Assembly: GCA_903831295.1 (NCBI GenBank)
Contig: CAIKXA010000046.1
Span: 1-34,069, forward strand
Reading direction: 5' to 3'
Origin: an uncultured bacterium
GTDB taxonomy: Bacteria > Planctomycetota > Phycisphaerae > Phycisphaerales > SM1A02
DNA: 34,069 bases
Shown: piece after piece, positions 9,394 through 17,891 of the stretch
Numbering within the stretch: position 1 is the first letter of the stretch
Layout of the letters: each line of letters opens with the position of its first letter
Translations under genes and position numbers: made by a program
Notes under the pieces: generated by a model
Told to the model about the DNA's origin: nothing
What the model saw: only the letters and a program-made list of their open reading frames with translations
Databases searched by the model: none

Positions 9394-9514
9394 AGCAAAA
9401 TTTCCGCGCGCGCGCAATGTGTGCACAAATCGCATTGCGTTCATAATCAAATTCGCGGCGCGCTATATAAATAGCCACGCACAAATCCCTCGCATGTTTG
9501 GCTAACATTCAAAC

Positions 9515-10594
9515 ATGCGCTACGCAATGATCATGGCGGGTGGGAGTGGCACACGACTTTGGCCCATGAGTCGCAAGGCTCTACCAAAGCAACTCCTCCC
9601 ATTTATTGGCGGTAAAAGTCTTTTGGAAATCGCCGGCGCGCGCCTGGAGGGAATTGTTCCGGCCGAGCGTAGGTTGGTGTGTGCGGCGGATTCTTATAAG
9701 GCGCAAGTGATGCGAGCCGTGCCATCTCTTACAAATGAAAATTGGTTGGGTGAACCAATGGGCCGTGACACGTTGAACGCGGTTGGTTTCGCGGCGGCCG
9801 TTCTTGCAAAGCGCGATCCCAATGCTGTGTTTGTGGTGCTTACCAGCGACCACCTGATTGAGCCACAAGAAGAATTTGCGCGGCGACTTGACGCCGGTTT
9901 TCAACTTGTTGAAAAAGATCCAACGCGCTTTGTGACATTTGGAATTACGCCAACTTTCGCCGCCACGGGCTATGGCTATGTTGAACGTGGCGATCCCATC
10001 GTTGGCTTTGATCAGTGTTTCTCCGCCAAGCGATTTGTGGAGAAGCCCGCAAAGGAAATTGCGCAGATGTATTTGGAAGCCAAAACATTTAGTTGGAACA
10101 GCGGCATGTTTGTTTTCAACGCCGCGAAATGTTTGGAGGCGATTTCGTGGTACAAGCCCGAAAATTTTGCGGGGCTTGAAAAGATCGCGGGCGCCTGGGG
10201 AACCCCACAACAAAAACAGATTGTTGACAGCGTCTATCCCACGCTTTCCAAAATCAGTATTGACTACGCGCTTATGGAGCCTGCAAGTAAAGATCCACGC
10301 CGATCCATCGCCATTGTTCCAATGGGTGTTCAATGGAAAGATGTTGGTAGTTGGCCGTCGTGGGCGGAAACATTGCAGGCAGATGCGGCGGGCAATCGCT
10401 CAAATTGCGACACTGCGCATTTGGATTCCAAAAATATTTCCGTTGCGAGCGATGACGCGCATCACACCGTGAGCGTGATTGGTTTGGACAACGTGATCGT
10501 GGTGCGAACCAAGGACGCCACGCTTGTGTGCCGCGCCGACATGGCCGAGCGCGTGAAGGAAATCGCATCCAGCGTGCCGCCTTCATTGCAGTAA
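9515..10594 (+). CDS. manC: Mannose-1-phosphate guanylyltransferase (GDP-mannose pyrophosphorylase)
   Basis: This enzyme makes GDP-mannose from GTP and mannose-1-phosphate, a precursor of mannose- and fucose-containing polysaccharides. The nucleotidyltransferase signature GGSGTRLWPMSR is at residues 9-20, with PKQ at 24-26. Other family blocks are EPMGRDTLNAVGFAA, LTSDHLI, YGYVERG, FVEKPAKE, WNSGMFVF and a W-x-D-V-G-S-W block near the end. At 359 residues it is the short form without a fused phosphomannose isomerase domain. The ATG at 9515 is the family start. TATATAAATAG at 9464-9474, about 40 nt upstream, may be the promoter -10, but no clear -35 goes with it. ruvX follows 39 nt downstream and may be co-transcribed. 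Confidence 0.93.
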   Translation: MRYAMIMAGGSGTRLWPMSRKALPKQLLPFIGGKSLLEIAGARLEGIVPAERRLVCAADSYKAQVMRAVPSLTNENWLGEPMGRDTLNAVGFAAAVLAKRDPNAVFVVLTSDHLIEPQEEFARRLDAGFQLVEKDPTRFVTFGITPTFAATGYGYVERGDPIVGFDQCFSAKRFVEKPAKEIAQMYLEAKTFSWNSGMFVFNAAKCLEAISWYKPENFAGLEKIAGAWGTPQQKQIVDSVYPTLSKISIDYALMEPASKDPRRSIAIVPMGVQWKDVGSWPSWAETLQADAAGNRSNCDTAHLDSKNISVASDDAHHTVSVIGLDNVIVVRTKDATLVCRADMAERVKEIASSVPPSLQ

Positions 10595-10633
10595 TTTATT
10601 TTTGGTCTTGAAACTCGGAACACAAATCGCACA

Positions 10634-11056
10634 ATGAAAAAAAAGATCGCCCGATTTCTTGCAATTGATCTTGGTGATCGCAGAACTGGTCTGGCGCTAG
10701 GAGATTCGCTCACAAATATTGTGTCGCCTATTGGAACCATCAACGCGGCCAAGGGCCCCGCGCTTCTAGCGGCTTTAAAAAAAGTACTTGAAGAAAATGC
10801 GCCCGATGAAATTGTGATCGGGCTTCCGTTGAACATGGATGAAAGCGAGGGCGCCGCCAGCAAGGCGGTGCGCGAATTTGCATTGCAAATAGCACAGCTC
10901 ACCAACAAACCAATTCACTTACACGATGAGCGCTTGACAACCTTTGAAGCGGACTCTCGTATGGCGCAATCAGGACGCACGCACGCGGAAAAAAAAGCGC
11001 TGCGTGATTCATTGGCCGCCGCCGCCATACTTGAGGATTTTTTGCGCGCTCAATAA
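10634..11056 (+). CDS. ruvX: Putative Holliday junction resolvase / pre-16S rRNA nuclease RuvX (YqgF)
   Basis: YqgF-family RNase H-fold nucleases are needed for 16S rRNA 5'-end maturation and were proposed as junction resolvases. The 140-residue length is typical. The acidic active-site motifs are present: AIDLGDRRTGLALGD (residues 10-24, catalytic D12), IVIGLPLNMDES in the middle, HDERLTT, and KKALRDSLAAAAILEDFL at the end with the last Asp. The ATG at 10634 is followed by a lysine-rich MKKKI. The gene follows manC by 39 nt. Its stop is only 4 nt from the stop of the convergent pgl gene, inside the palindrome TAATTAATTA. Confidence 0.95.
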   Translation: MKKKIARFLAIDLGDRRTGLALGDSLTNIVSPIGTINAAKGPALLAALKKVLEENAPDEIVIGLPLNMDESEGAASKAVREFALQIAQLTNKPIHLHDERLTTFEADSRMAQSGRTHAEKKALRDSLAAAAILEDFLRAQ

Positions 11057-11060
11057 TTAA

Positions 11061-11855
11061 TTAAGACGCGGGCTTTCCTTCACAGGCCGCGCGGTCCACG
11101 TACCAAACAAATTCACCACTGATCGGATGAACACCTTTGATTGGAAGTTCCAAGTAACTATCTTGACCAGTGGCCACCCGGTGCAACATGGAGGTTTTCT
11201 TTTCGCCCAACACCAACACGGCCACAAATCGCGCGGCATTGATGGCGGGATATGTCAGGGTGATGCGCGGCGGCGGCGTGACGGTCGGGCCTTCGCATAC
11301 ATCAACAAATCGCGCTCGCTCCTCAAGAACCGGAGTGTTTGGAAACAAACTTGCGGTATGACCGTTGTCGCCCATGCCAAGCAAAACAAAATCAAGTCGA
11401 TTCTGACCCTTGGGACGGCTTGAAAGAACTTTCAAATACGTCTTTTCATAATCGGCCGCCGGGTCGGGCAGCGAGGTTTGAATTGGATGCACGTGGTCCG
11501 CTGGAATATCGGTGTGATCCACAATAATTTCTTTGATCTGGCGAAAGTTACTCAACTCATTGTCAAACGGAACATGGCGCTCATCCACAATCCAAAGGTG
11601 AGTTTTTCCCCATGGAATTGCGCGGTAGCGCGGGTCATACATAAGTTGGTTGTACAACGGCATGGGCGTTGTGCCGCCTGAAAGCGCGATATGAAATTCG
11701 CCAAACGTGTTCACGCAATTCAACGAGTGCAAAAGCAAGTCCGCACTGAGCGCGTCAAAGACACCCTCTGGATCTTCGCGTGAAACAATTTTTCCAGGAA
11801 GCGGCGGCGCTTTTATTGGCGTGTCGCGTAAATCTGTTGGTAGAAGGTCGCTCAT
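11061..11855 (-). CDS. pgl: 6-phosphogluconolactonase
   Basis: This enzyme hydrolyses 6-phosphogluconolactone, step 2 of the oxidative pentose phosphate pathway, directly after the zwf product. It belongs to the DevB/SOL type: FHIALSGGTTPMPLYNQL, HLWIVDERHVPF, SNFRQIKE and LLGMGDNGHTASLFP are all present. The open frame reaches back to a TTG at 11891, but I place the start at the ATG at 11855 (MSDLLPTDL, 264 aa) because it is the first ATG and family proteins need no extra N-terminus. No clear Shine-Dalgarno sequence supports either. It lies 86 nt downstream of zwf on the same strand, so the two probably form an operon. It is convergent with ruvX. Confidence 0.95.
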   Translation of the reverse strand: MSDLLPTDLRDTPIKAPPLPGKIVSREDPEGVFDALSADLLLHSLNCVNTFGEFHIALSGGTTPMPLYNQLMYDPRYRAIPWGKTHLWIVDERHVPFDNELSNFRQIKEIIVDHTDIPADHVHPIQTSLPDPAADYEKTYLKVLSSRPKGQNRLDFVLLGMGDNGHTASLFPNTPVLEERARFVDVCEGPTVTPPPRITLTYPAINAARFVAVLVLGEKKTSMLHRVATGQDSYLELPIKGVHPISGEFVWYVDRAACEGKPAS

Positions 11856-11941
11856 GTTTGAATAATACCGCTTGATGGTTTGTTGATTCAACCCAAATTG
11901 AATGCTTGAACATGCTTTGAGAAAACCAATATAAATTTAAA

Positions 11942-13441
11942 TTACACCGCCCAAGTTCGACCGTCGCGTGCCAAAAGATCCGTGGCGGATTGTGGTCCCC
12001 ATGAACCCGGCGCGTAATTGCCCTGGATATTTTTTCGAAGCGGCGCGCTCGCCTCGTTCAGGAACGGCATGATTGCGTTCCAAGCGCTTTCCACTTCAAG
12101 TCGGTGCTTGAATAAGCTTTGATCGCCGCGCATGGCGTCAATCATGAGCGGACCGTAGGCCTCCACCACCGTTGCGCTAAACGAATCGGCGTAATCCATC
12201 TCCATTTCAACGGGCTGGATATTCATCGGCCCCGGAACTTTCGCGTTGAATTGAATTTTCAACTGCTCATTCGGCGCGATATCAATTGTCATTCTGTTTC
12301 CCGTCAGTGGTTCATGCACAATTTTCTTAAACAGGTTCGCCGCCGGCGGCTTGAACTGAATCACCACCTGCGTGCTCTTGCGCGCAAGGCGCTTGCCTGT
12401 GCGAAGGTAAAACGGAACGTTGGACCAGCGCCAATTATCAAAATGCATTTTCAGCGCGGCAAATGTTTCGGTTTTAGAATTTGGTTCAACGCCCTTGAGA
12501 TCGTGATACGCGCCCTCGCTGCCATCGCCAGCATATTGTCCAAGCGATCCCCATTCCGACACACTGTCGAGTGGCGGAGTCTGAAGCGCATCGACCACCT
12601 TAATTTTTTCGGATCGAATATGGTCGGCGGAAAAACTCGTGGGTGGCTCCATGGCCACAAACGCCATCACTTGCAACAAGTGGCTTTGAATCATGTCGCG
12701 AATCGCGCCGGTTTTGTCATAAAACGCGGTGCGTTGGCCAACGCCAACGGTTTCCGCGGCGGTGATTTGCACGTGATCGATGTAGCGATGATTCCACACT
12801 GGCTCAAACAGCGAATTGGCGAAACGGAACACCAAAAGATTTTGCACGACTTCCTTGCCAAGATAGTGGTCAATTCTGTAAATCGCGTCCTCTTCAAACA
12901 CGCGTCCAAGAGCGCGGTTCAAACTCGCCGCGCTTTCGTCGTCAAAGCCAAAAGGCTTCTCAACAATAATGCGTTGCCATGATTTGTTGTTGGGAGTAAT
13001 GCTGCACCAACGCCGCCCCTCCGTCACCATTCCGGCCGCATCAATTTGCGTCACAATTGGTTCGTACAACTCCGGCGCCACGCTCATAAAGAACAAAACA
13101 TTTTGCCCGCACTTGCGTTGTGTATCAAGCTCAGCCACGCGTTCGGCAAGCCGCGGATACGGCTCGCTTGTTGCGGCGTCACCAGGCATGTAAAAAATTC
13201 TCTTGGCAAATTCAGCCCACACTTCCTCGCGGAAACCCTTCACTTGTTTTTGTAGCCACGGCTTCAACTCATCGCGCCACGCAGCATCTGTCTTCACCGA
13301 TCGACTCATGCCAAGAATGCAAGTGGCGGGATTTAAAAATCCAGCCTCGGCCATTTCGTACATGGCCGGAATAAGTTTGCGGCTGGTTAAGTCACCACTG
13401 GCGCCAAGAATAATTAGAACACATGGGTCGGCTGTTCGCAT
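11942..13441 (-). CDS. zwf: Glucose-6-phosphate 1-dehydrogenase
   Basis: Zwf oxidises glucose-6-phosphate to the lactone with NADP+, the entry step of the oxidative pentose phosphate pathway. The 499 residues match the family. The nucleotide-binding motif is GASGDLT (13-19), EKPFG is at 161-165, and the substrate-binding signature RIDHYLGKE is at 189-197, followed by the expected FRFANSLFEPVWN. The C-terminal half (FYLRTGKRLARKSTQVVIQFK and so on) is complete. The ATG at 13441 gives a compact N-terminus, with a weak AGG about ten bases upstream. pgl follows 86 nt downstream. xerC/D ends 117 nt upstream on the same strand, so zwf could share its transcript or start in that gap. Confidence 0.98.
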   Translation of the reverse strand: MRTADPCVLIILGASGDLTSRKLIPAMYEMAEAGFLNPATCILGMSRSVKTDAAWRDELKPWLQKQVKGFREEVWAEFAKRIFYMPGDAATSEPYPRLAERVAELDTQRKCGQNVLFFMSVAPELYEPIVTQIDAAGMVTEGRRWCSITPNNKSWQRIIVEKPFGFDDESAASLNRALGRVFEEDAIYRIDHYLGKEVVQNLLVFRFANSLFEPVWNHRYIDHVQITAAETVGVGQRTAFYDKTGAIRDMIQSHLLQVMAFVAMEPPTSFSADHIRSEKIKVVDALQTPPLDSVSEWGSLGQYAGDGSEGAYHDLKGVEPNSKTETFAALKMHFDNWRWSNVPFYLRTGKRLARKSTQVVIQFKPPAANLFKKIVHEPLTGNRMTIDIAPNEQLKIQFNAKVPGPMNIQPVEMEMDYADSFSATVVEAYGPLMIDAMRGDQSLFKHRLEVESAWNAIMPFLNEASAPLRKNIQGNYAPGSWGPQSATDLLARDGRTWAV

Positions 13442-13558
13442 ATTCGTAGCCTAACGATTCTTGCGCCCACGTAAATAAGTGGTGTCATTTTTAAATACAC
13501 GGCAATACGAAGCGGCATGTAAATGCACGCGCACATTCAACGCGCCAGATCGAAAGCA

Positions 13559-14482
13559 TCAACTCGCCTCGCGTGGATGAAACTTGCGCAACACCTCTCG
13601 CAAGCGTCGTTGATCCACGTGGGTATAAATTTCAGTTGTGGCTATGTCTGCGTGGCCAAGTAATTCCTGCACAACCCGAAGATCCGCGCCGCCACTTAAC
13701 AAGTGCGTGGCAAATGAATGGCGCAATTTGTGTGGATGCACGCCGTGTAGTCCCGACAAGTCCGCGTATTTGCGCACAATTTGCCACACAGCCACGCGCT
13801 CGAGCGGCTTGCCGCTAAATGAAAGAAATAATCTGAATAAGTCACGGCCGTCGCGAAAGCGCGCCAACGATGGCCGTGTCTCTTTCACGTATTCATCAAT
13901 CGCGGCAATCGCCGGCTCGCCAACTGGAACCATGCGTTGCTTGTTTCCTTTTCCAATCACCACGATGCAACCCAGCGTCGCGTTGAAATCATTCATCTTT
14001 AGTGAACCAACTTCACTGGCGCGCAAGCCCGAGGCGTACATCACTTCAAGTATGGCGCGGTCTCTGCGCCATAAATCGCCAGTCTCCGCGTTTGGTGCCT
14101 CAACTAATTTTCGCATTTGGCCAGGCGTCAGCGTTCCCGGCAATCTTCTCCATCGATGCGGTCGATCAAGCAAGCGTGCCGGGTCGCGCGTAATTTTTCT
14201 TTCCGCCTGAAGCCATCTAAAAAACACCCGCATGGATGCCAGGTGGCGCGTGACGGTGCTTGAATCTAATCCGCGTTCGCGTTTTAATTGTTGAAGGTGC
14301 TGCGCTAAATGTTCCATGCGAACAACGTCGGGCGATTTCACTCCGGCTCCAACTAAATATTCTTTCATGTATCGCAAGTCGCGACCATATGCCTCCAACG
14401 TTGAAGCGCTAAGGCCAGTTTCAACACGCGCCCAGGTTAGAAATTCACGCGCCGCGTGATCGAATGGCGATGGTTTGTCCAT
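13559..14482 (-). CDS. xerD: Tyrosine recombinase, XerC/XerD type
   Basis: Xer recombinases resolve chromosome dimers at dif with a partner recombinase. The 307 residues match XerC/D. An N-terminal SAM-like core-binding domain spans about 5-95 (LSASTLEAYGRDLRYM). The catalytic domain has all six active-site residues: R154 (SGLRASE), K178 (GKGNK), H251 and R254 (HKLRHSFATHLL), H277 (LGHADIATTEIY) and Y286. The start is ATG at 14482, where AGGTGA lies about seven bases upstream; it overlaps the end of the upstream small gene by 38 nt, suggesting translational coupling. The sequence alone does not separate XerD from XerC with certainty, and the second Xer gene is not in the window. Nothing around it suggests a phage or element integrase. 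Confidence 0.92.
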   Translation of the reverse strand: MDKPSPFDHAAREFLTWARVETGLSASTLEAYGRDLRYMKEYLVGAGVKSPDVVRMEHLAQHLQQLKRERGLDSSTVTRHLASMRVFFRWLQAERKITRDPARLLDRPHRWRRLPGTLTPGQMRKLVEAPNAETGDLWRRDRAILEVMYASGLRASEVGSLKMNDFNATLGCIVVIGKGNKQRMVPVGEPAIAAIDEYVKETRPSLARFRDGRDLFRLFLSFSGKPLERVAVWQIVRKYADLSGLHGVHPHKLRHSFATHLLSGGADLRVVQELLGHADIATTEIYTHVDQRRLREVLRKFHPREAS

Positions 14483-14738
14483 TTGCGGTCACCTGTACTG
14501 GAAGGATCCCGTCGCCTGCGACTCGAGTGAGACGCCGAGTGACAACGGGTTTTTCCAGCGTGCCATGAGACTCTTCCATATTGATTCTGTGAAATGTGGC
14601 GCAACCGTGAAAGGCGTTGCAGCACACCGAAAATGCGCTTGCAACCGTGGCCATAGTGAAGCGGTGGTTGCAACGCAAATCTCCCGCGTCCATGTGCGGG
14701 CAGAAGTGATCAGCGGTTTGGTTGGAAGATTGGTTCAT
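14445..14738 (-). CDS. Small cysteine-rich hypothetical protein, 97 aa, overlapping xerD
   Basis: The function is unknown. The N-terminal half has an ordered Cys/His pattern: CPH at 13-15, C23, a CC pair at 39-40 and C46, with H50 nearby, in the context HFCPHMDAGDLRC and FHGCATFHR. Such spacing suggests metal or Fe-S binding, which is an inference. From memory, a CPH...C...F...C...C...F pattern occurs in short planctomycete hypotheticals; this was not searched. The rest (60-97) is basic and hydrophilic. The ATG at 14738 has no Shine-Dalgarno sequence. The frame overlaps the xerD start by 38 nt, and the xerD ribosome site lies inside it. The ordered Cys motif argues against a chance ORF. Confidence 0.6.
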   Translation of the reverse strand: MNQSSNQTADHFCPHMDAGDLRCNHRFTMATVASAFSVCCNAFHGCATFHRINMEESHGTLEKPVVTRRLTRVAGDGILPVQVTANGQTIAIRSRGA

Positions 14739-15045
14739 GGCAGTGGTGAGAAATAAATCGGGTGAAATGAGTCTAGAACTGTAAAGATAACGACATTGAT
14801 GACAGATTCAAATATTGGATTGAGCGACAGTTACACAAAGATGACGCAGGGCAAACGGTAATTTGCAGTTGAGGTGTTAAAAAATAAATTTTACTTCAAC
14901 AACCCCGTTTAAACGCGCGAAATGGCGTTATTGAAAGCGGTTTCTCTGGCGAGCGACGTTATTTTTTGGCAGCAACCAATCATCCCGTTACAAGGTCACT
15001 CTTTTTTCTAACTTCGCTTTCAAACTAAATTTACCCGCGACCAGA
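14739..15045. other. AT-rich intergenic region between trpS and the small cysteine-rich gene
   Basis: This 307-nt stretch contains no ORF of coding character on either strand. It should hold the trpS terminator, although no strong hairpin with a T run is evident, and the promoter for the small gene plus xerD (separate entry). No repeat or RNA gene was recognised. Confidence 0.6.
14784..14811 (-). promoter_or_regulatory. Candidate sigma-70 promoter for the cysteine-rich gene and xerD
   Basis: On the minus strand TTGAAT (14811-14806) and TATCTT (14789-14784) are separated by 16 bases; each matches four of six consensus bases. The predicted start would be about 40 nt before the ATG at 14738. 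In such an AT-rich stretch chance matches are common. Confidence 0.3.
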
Positions 15046-16143
15046 TTAAGAATTGGCGGAATACGAAAGCGTGCGCGGAAAGAAATGCAAACCAGCAGCC
15101 TTGCGCGCGGCCTCAAGCGTGATTTCCGCGGTAAGGTTCGCCTTGCGGCAACCCGCGCGCAAAATATCTAGAACCAAATCGTCGCGGCCCTCAAGCGCAG
15201 CGCGGCGCTTCTGCATTGGAGCAAGCAAAGTATTGATGGCTTCCGCAACCTCTTTTTTAATATGACCGTCGCCAATATTGTCGCCGCGTGTGTAGCGATC
15301 TTTCAACTCCGCCACGCGCGCAGCGTCTGGAATAAAAGCTTCCACATATTGAAATAATGCGTTCTTCACATCACCTGGTTCAGTGGCGCTCTGGCGGCCG
15401 GTGAAAATGCGCATGACTTTCTTTTCAACTTCTTTCGGAGGGTCGGAAATAAAAATGGCATTGCCCAGGCTCTTGCTCATTTTATTTTTTCCATCAACAC
15501 CCATCAGACGGCCAACCTCGCCAACATCCGCGCGCGGCACGGGAAACACTCCGCCAAGTTGCACGTGCTCATGGTCTTCCGCCTTCTCATTTACTCCGCA
15601 ATACATATGATTGAAACGGCGAGCGACTTCGCGCGTCATTTCTAAATGCGGCACCTGATCTTCACCAACCGGAACGCCCTCGGGGCGGAACGAAAGAATG
15701 TCGGCGCACTGGCCAACGGCGTACAACGGAAAACCAAATGAATACGTCTCGCCCAAATCTTTCACTTTGATTTCATCTTTCAAAGTTGGATTGCGCATCA
15801 CGCGATTGAACGGCAACAACATGGCGAACAAAAAAGTAAGTTCGTGAATCGCCGGCACTTCGCTTTGCAAGAAAATAGTTGAGAGATCCGGATCAATTCC
15901 CATGGCGATTAAATCACGCACAATTTCCAGTGAATCACTGCGGATTTCCTTGGGCTTGTCGGCGCGCGTGGTGAACGCGTGGTAGTTCGCCACGATGAAA
16001 TAGCAATCGTGCGTGTGTTGCAACTGCACGCGCCGCTTGGCGCTGCCAACCCAATGACCCAAATGCAATCGACCCGTTGGCGTGTCGCCCGTAAGAATGC
16101 GGGACTTGCTTTCGGCGCGTGTGTGTGAATCGGCGGCGTTCAT
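15046..16143 (-). CDS. trpS: Tryptophanyl-tRNA synthetase
   Basis: TrpS is a class I synthetase that charges tRNA-Trp in the cytoplasm. The HIGH-type motif is HLGH at residues 27-30 within TGDTPTGRLHLGHWVGS, and the KMSKS motif (KNKMSKSLGN) is just past the middle. The tryptophan-pocket region GVPVGEDQVPHLEMTREVA is intact. The open frame runs back to a TTG, but the ATG at 16143 (365 aa) is better. It overlaps the stop of the upstream CPBP gene as ATGA, a typical coupled junction, and it gives the normal distance to the HIGH motif. The two genes should share a transcript. Confidence 0.97.
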   Translation of the reverse strand: MNAADSHTRAESKSRILTGDTPTGRLHLGHWVGSAKRRVQLQHTHDCYFIVANYHAFTTRADKPKEIRSDSLEIVRDLIAMGIDPDLSTIFLQSEVPAIHELTFLFAMLLPFNRVMRNPTLKDEIKVKDLGETYSFGFPLYAVGQCADILSFRPEGVPVGEDQVPHLEMTREVARRFNHMYCGVNEKAEDHEHVQLGGVFPVPRADVGEVGRLMGVDGKNKMSKSLGNAIFISDPPKEVEKKVMRIFTGRQSATEPGDVKNALFQYVEAFIPDAARVAELKDRYTRGDNIGDGHIKKEVAEAINTLLAPMQKRRAALEGRDDLVLDILRAGCRKANLTAEITLEAARKAAGLHFFPRTLSYSANS

Positions 16144-16991
16144 TGGGGAAGCATAGAGAACAGAAAAATATTTGCACAATTAAACAACGCGTGCGCAATG
16201 AATGAACCCAACAGGCGGCCGGTGCGCTCCATAAGAAATCCAAGCGCAATGCCGAATACGGCCAAGGCCGGAATGGCCGCGGCGTGGCCAAGTTTAGGCA
16301 CGGCGTCCCAGTGGAAAAGCGCGAACATGACGGCGGTGACCAAAATCGCGCCGGCACGGGGCATTCCAATTTGTTTTAGACCTTGTTGAATTGCGCCACG
16401 CCAAATTATTTCTTCAGCCAGTGGACCCAAAATCACAATTGTGAAAATCAATCCCCATGTGATTGGATTATTTCCCTGCTCAAGAATGGTTTCAAGAAAT
16501 TGATGGCCCACGGTTGGGGCTTGCACATCGGTGAAATAAAATTGAATCGCGCCACCAAAGAGCGACGTCACTTGCACCAATGGCCACACTATTAAAAAAC
16601 CAACCACGCCAATGGCTATATTTTTTGCAACACGCTTTATGGTTATCGTTGGAACACGAATAGATGTATTCAGCTCGGTTGTTTGTGTCGACCGTTGATT
16701 TTTAATTTCAGTGCGTGAAAAATATTGCAACACCAAATACGTCGAGATTGTGGTGAGTGATACGGCGACCAAGGCCACCAAGAGTGAGGATGGAGCAAGG
16801 GGACTTTCGGTGCTTGCGCCAAGTATTCGCAGCGCCAAAGCGCCAACAATGCCCGAAAGCAATATTCCACACATCGCCAATAGCGCGCATTGCTTAGTGT
16901 TTAGCCGCCATTGTTGTGGTGCGGCATTTATGAGGTGTATCCATTGAACTTTCCAAAGCAACGCCATGGACACGCCAGCCCACGCCCACAT
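16140..16991 (-). CDS. CPBP-family intramembrane glutamic metalloprotease (CAAX protease-like)
   Basis: CPBP (Abi) proteins are multi-pass membrane proteases related to Rce1; the bacterial substrates are mostly unknown. With the ATG at 16991 (283 aa) the three motifs are EEIIWR (193-198, the EExxxR pair), FALFHWD with H227, and HALFN (267-271, HxxxN). About eight hydrophobic segments are visible. The start is uncertain. The frame stays open upstream into trpC as far as 17306, but that part is antisense to trpC. ATG at 16991 and ATG at 16967 are both possible, and a TTG at 17081 with GGAG before it would overlap trpC. The gene is divergent from trpC and is coupled to trpS by a 4-nt overlap. 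Confidence 0.88.
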   Translation of the reverse strand: MWAWAGVSMALLWKVQWIHLINAAPQQWRLNTKQCALLAMCGILLSGIVGALALRILGASTESPLAPSSLLVALVAVSLTTISTYLVLQYFSRTEIKNQRSTQTTELNTSIRVPTITIKRVAKNIAIGVVGFLIVWPLVQVTSLFGGAIQFYFTDVQAPTVGHQFLETILEQGNNPITWGLIFTIVILGPLAEEIIWRGAIQQGLKQIGMPRAGAILVTAVMFALFHWDAVPKLGHAAAIPALAVFGIALGFLMERTGRLLGSFIAHALFNCANIFLFSMLPQ

Positions 16992-17073
16992 GATTGATAC
17001 GGGAATAAATTCAGAATTGACGGTGTTGTCTTGTGACGCACTTTCGGCGCCACTGCATAGACTTGCGGAAACT

Positions 17074-17889
17074 ATGCCCAACGCGCTCCAGAAAATTATT
17101 GAAAGAAAATTCGTGGAAGTGCAGGAGCGCAAACAACACGCCCCGCTTGAGCTTCTGCAGGAAAAAGTGCGTTCCATGCCACGTCCGCGAAATTTCTTTC
17201 GCGCGGTTGTGCGTGATAGCGCGGAGCCGGTGCGCGTTATCGCCGAAATCAAGAAGAAGAGCCCGTCCGCCGGTCTTATTCGCAATGATTTTGATCCGGT
17301 GGACATAGCCCAACGCTATCACCAAGCCGGCGCGGCAGCCATTAGTTGTTTGACTGATGAGTTTGACTTTGGCGGACATCTGGAGTTCATAGAACTTATT
17401 CGCGCGGCTGTTCCACTTCCTGTTTTGCGAAAAGATTTTATTGTTGATCCTTGGCAAATTTGGGAAAGTCGCGCCGCTGGTGCCGACGCCATTTTGTTGA
17501 TCGCAGAATGCTTGACCGAGCAGGACATTGTCGACTTTCAAATTCTTGCCGTTGAGCTTGGTTTGACCACCCTGCTTGAGGTGCACGATGTTGAAAGTTT
17601 GTATCGGGTGCAAAATCATGTCGGCTTTCCGCACGCGGGCTATTCACTTCTTGGGATTAACAACAGGGATCTAAAGACCATGAAGACGGATCTTGCCCAC
17701 ACTTTTCGAATGGTCGATTTAATCGAGGACCGACGCGTGGTGGTCAGCGAAAGCGGGATTCGCACCGCGCAAGACATCCAACGCTTGCAACAACACGAGG
17801 TTGGAATAGTTCTTGTTGGCGAGCACCTGCTTCGTCAATCGGATCCGGGTCAGGCGCTGCGCGAATTGCGCGGAGCGAATAAAATTTAA
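17074..17889 (+). CDS. trpC: Indole-3-glycerol phosphate synthase
   Basis: TrpC closes the indole ring in tryptophan synthesis from the phosphoribosylanthranilate product. It is a TIM barrel of 271 residues. Family features are MPNALQKIIERKFVEVQERK at the N-terminus, VIAEIKKKSPSAG (E58, K60), LPVLRKDFIVDPWQ (catalytic K120), LLEVHD (E169), GINNRDL (N196-N197), SESGI and IVLVGEHLL. The frame is open back to 16966, but I choose the ATG at 17074 because homologues begin at this point and the preceding 36 residues show no family character. A weak GCGGAA precedes it. No other trp biosynthetic gene is adjacent, although trpS is two genes away on the other strand. The stop lies 2 nt from the asd stop. 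Confidence 0.97.
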   Translation: MPNALQKIIERKFVEVQERKQHAPLELLQEKVRSMPRPRNFFRAVVRDSAEPVRVIAEIKKKSPSAGLIRNDFDPVDIAQRYHQAGAAAISCLTDEFDFGGHLEFIELIRAAVPLPVLRKDFIVDPWQIWESRAAGADAILLIAECLTEQDIVDFQILAVELGLTTLLEVHDVESLYRVQNHVGFPHAGYSLLGINNRDLKTMKTDLAHTFRMVDLIEDRRVVVSESGIRTAQDIQRLQQHEVGIVLVGEHLLRQSDPGQALRELRGANKI

Positions 17890-17891
17890 AT

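Noticed and set aside
9581..10333. 250-codon ORF opposite the guanylyltransferase gene
   Set aside because: Antisense shadow; the sense frame carries every family motif.
12119..12982. 287-codon ORF opposite zwf
   Set aside because: Antisense to conserved zwf blocks; composition rich in His/Arg/Asn and no domain.
13559..14482. Phage or element integrase
   Set aside because: The protein has XerC/D size and motifs, neighbours are housekeeping genes, and no attachment repeats or other element genes are present.
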